Source: Fen-1058 sp964398185 (GTDB lineage: Bacteria > Chloroflexota > Anaerolineae > Fen-1058). Taken from it: 64,000 nt of DNA. The position numbers and the translations under genes were made by a program. The notes beneath the pieces are model-generated. The model was not told the origin of the DNA. It saw only the letters and a program-made list of their open reading frames with translations, and did not search any database. Location: assembly GCA_964398185.1 (NCBI GenBank), contig CAYNML010000003.1, forward strand, positions 70,262 to 134,261. Reading direction: 5' to 3'. Of the stretch, positions 63,962 through 64,000 are shown piece by piece. Numbering within the stretch: the first letter of the stretch is position 1; each line of letters starts with the position of its first letter.

Positions 63962-64000
63962 TCTGGCGACCTCCGTGCATTGCACTGACCTCAAGCTAAG

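Noticed and set aside
1..64000. tRNA and rRNA genes
   Set aside because: I looked for T-arm GGTTCGAATCC-like motifs and rRNA signature blocks and found none convincing; a covariance-model scan would settle it.

Overview
The window looks like a scaffold piece from a GC-rich member of the Chloroflexota, most likely an Anaerolineae-type lineage and probably a metagenome assembly: there are three runs of exactly 100 N. The assignment is inference. It rests on a GlmL/MutL-like protein without its mutase, DUF6754-like and DUF6391-like proteins, a sortase with an LPXTG-type fasciclin protein, a fused gamma-alpha 2-oxoacid:acceptor oxidoreductase, PdxS/PdxT vitamin B6 synthesis, and very many short dispersed palindromic repeats. 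No rRNA, tRNA or CRISPR array was seen.

Layout. 1-6.7 kb: 3' part of an alpha-2-macroglobulin-like protein, a YfcE-type phosphodiesterase, a HEPN/MNT pair, and a YedF-like protein with a truncated copy of its own 5' end about 1 kb upstream. 6.7-17 kb: small envelope proteins, then a tight co-directional series of seven genes holding several membrane proteins, a 1,392-residue double zinc-ribbon protein with 33 short tryptophan motifs, a GlmL-like ATPase-fold protein and a barrel-sandwich/KOW-like protein. 17-21 kb: LPKTG fasciclin protein, a P-loop ATPase with an OmpR-type DNA-binding domain, and a receiver-histidine kinase. 21-29.5 kb: an envelope-stress-like group of PspA, two solute-binding-like proteins (one carrying a vWA domain), TPR/membrane proteins, NfeD and slipin. 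29.6-34.9 kb: acetyltransferase, Leu/Ile/Val-type binding lipoprotein, and a lower-GC patch with a lipoprotein and a subtilisin-like protease. 35-37.8 kb: alpha and beta subunits of a 2-oxoacid:acceptor oxidoreductase.

37.8-41.3 kb (minus): holA, DUF6391, sortase, a 7-TM protein and a 55-residue membrane peptide. 41.3-43.8 kb: two related membrane proteins, one with TPRs. 43.8-49.2 kb (minus): gmk-rhomboid-CNNM/CBS-priA, an operon with ATGA overlaps. 49.2-53.4 kb: FmdB-type zinc ribbon (plus), then minus-strand tmk, MNT, HEPN, Ycf45/SpoIIIAA-like R3H ATPase and two small proteins. 53.4-56.5 kb (minus): GNAT, pdxT, DUF2442, DUF4160, GNAT, pdxS. 56.6-59.5 kb (minus): TldE-like and TldD-like proteins. 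59.8-63.0 kb (minus): two oligopeptide-type ABC ATPases and one permease. 63.2-64 kb: an unrecognised lower-GC gene.

The most unusual layer is the repeats. Intergenic spaces are filled with hairpin elements built from degenerate tandem words of 6-9 bases followed by their inverted complement, in several unrelated sequence dialects. Longer elements with GTCATT...AATGAC-like ends also occur. Some of these provide stop codons of essential genes (tmk, pdxT, pdxS, tldD-like), and two are inserted in frame inside conserved genes (tldE-like and the OppD-like ATPase).
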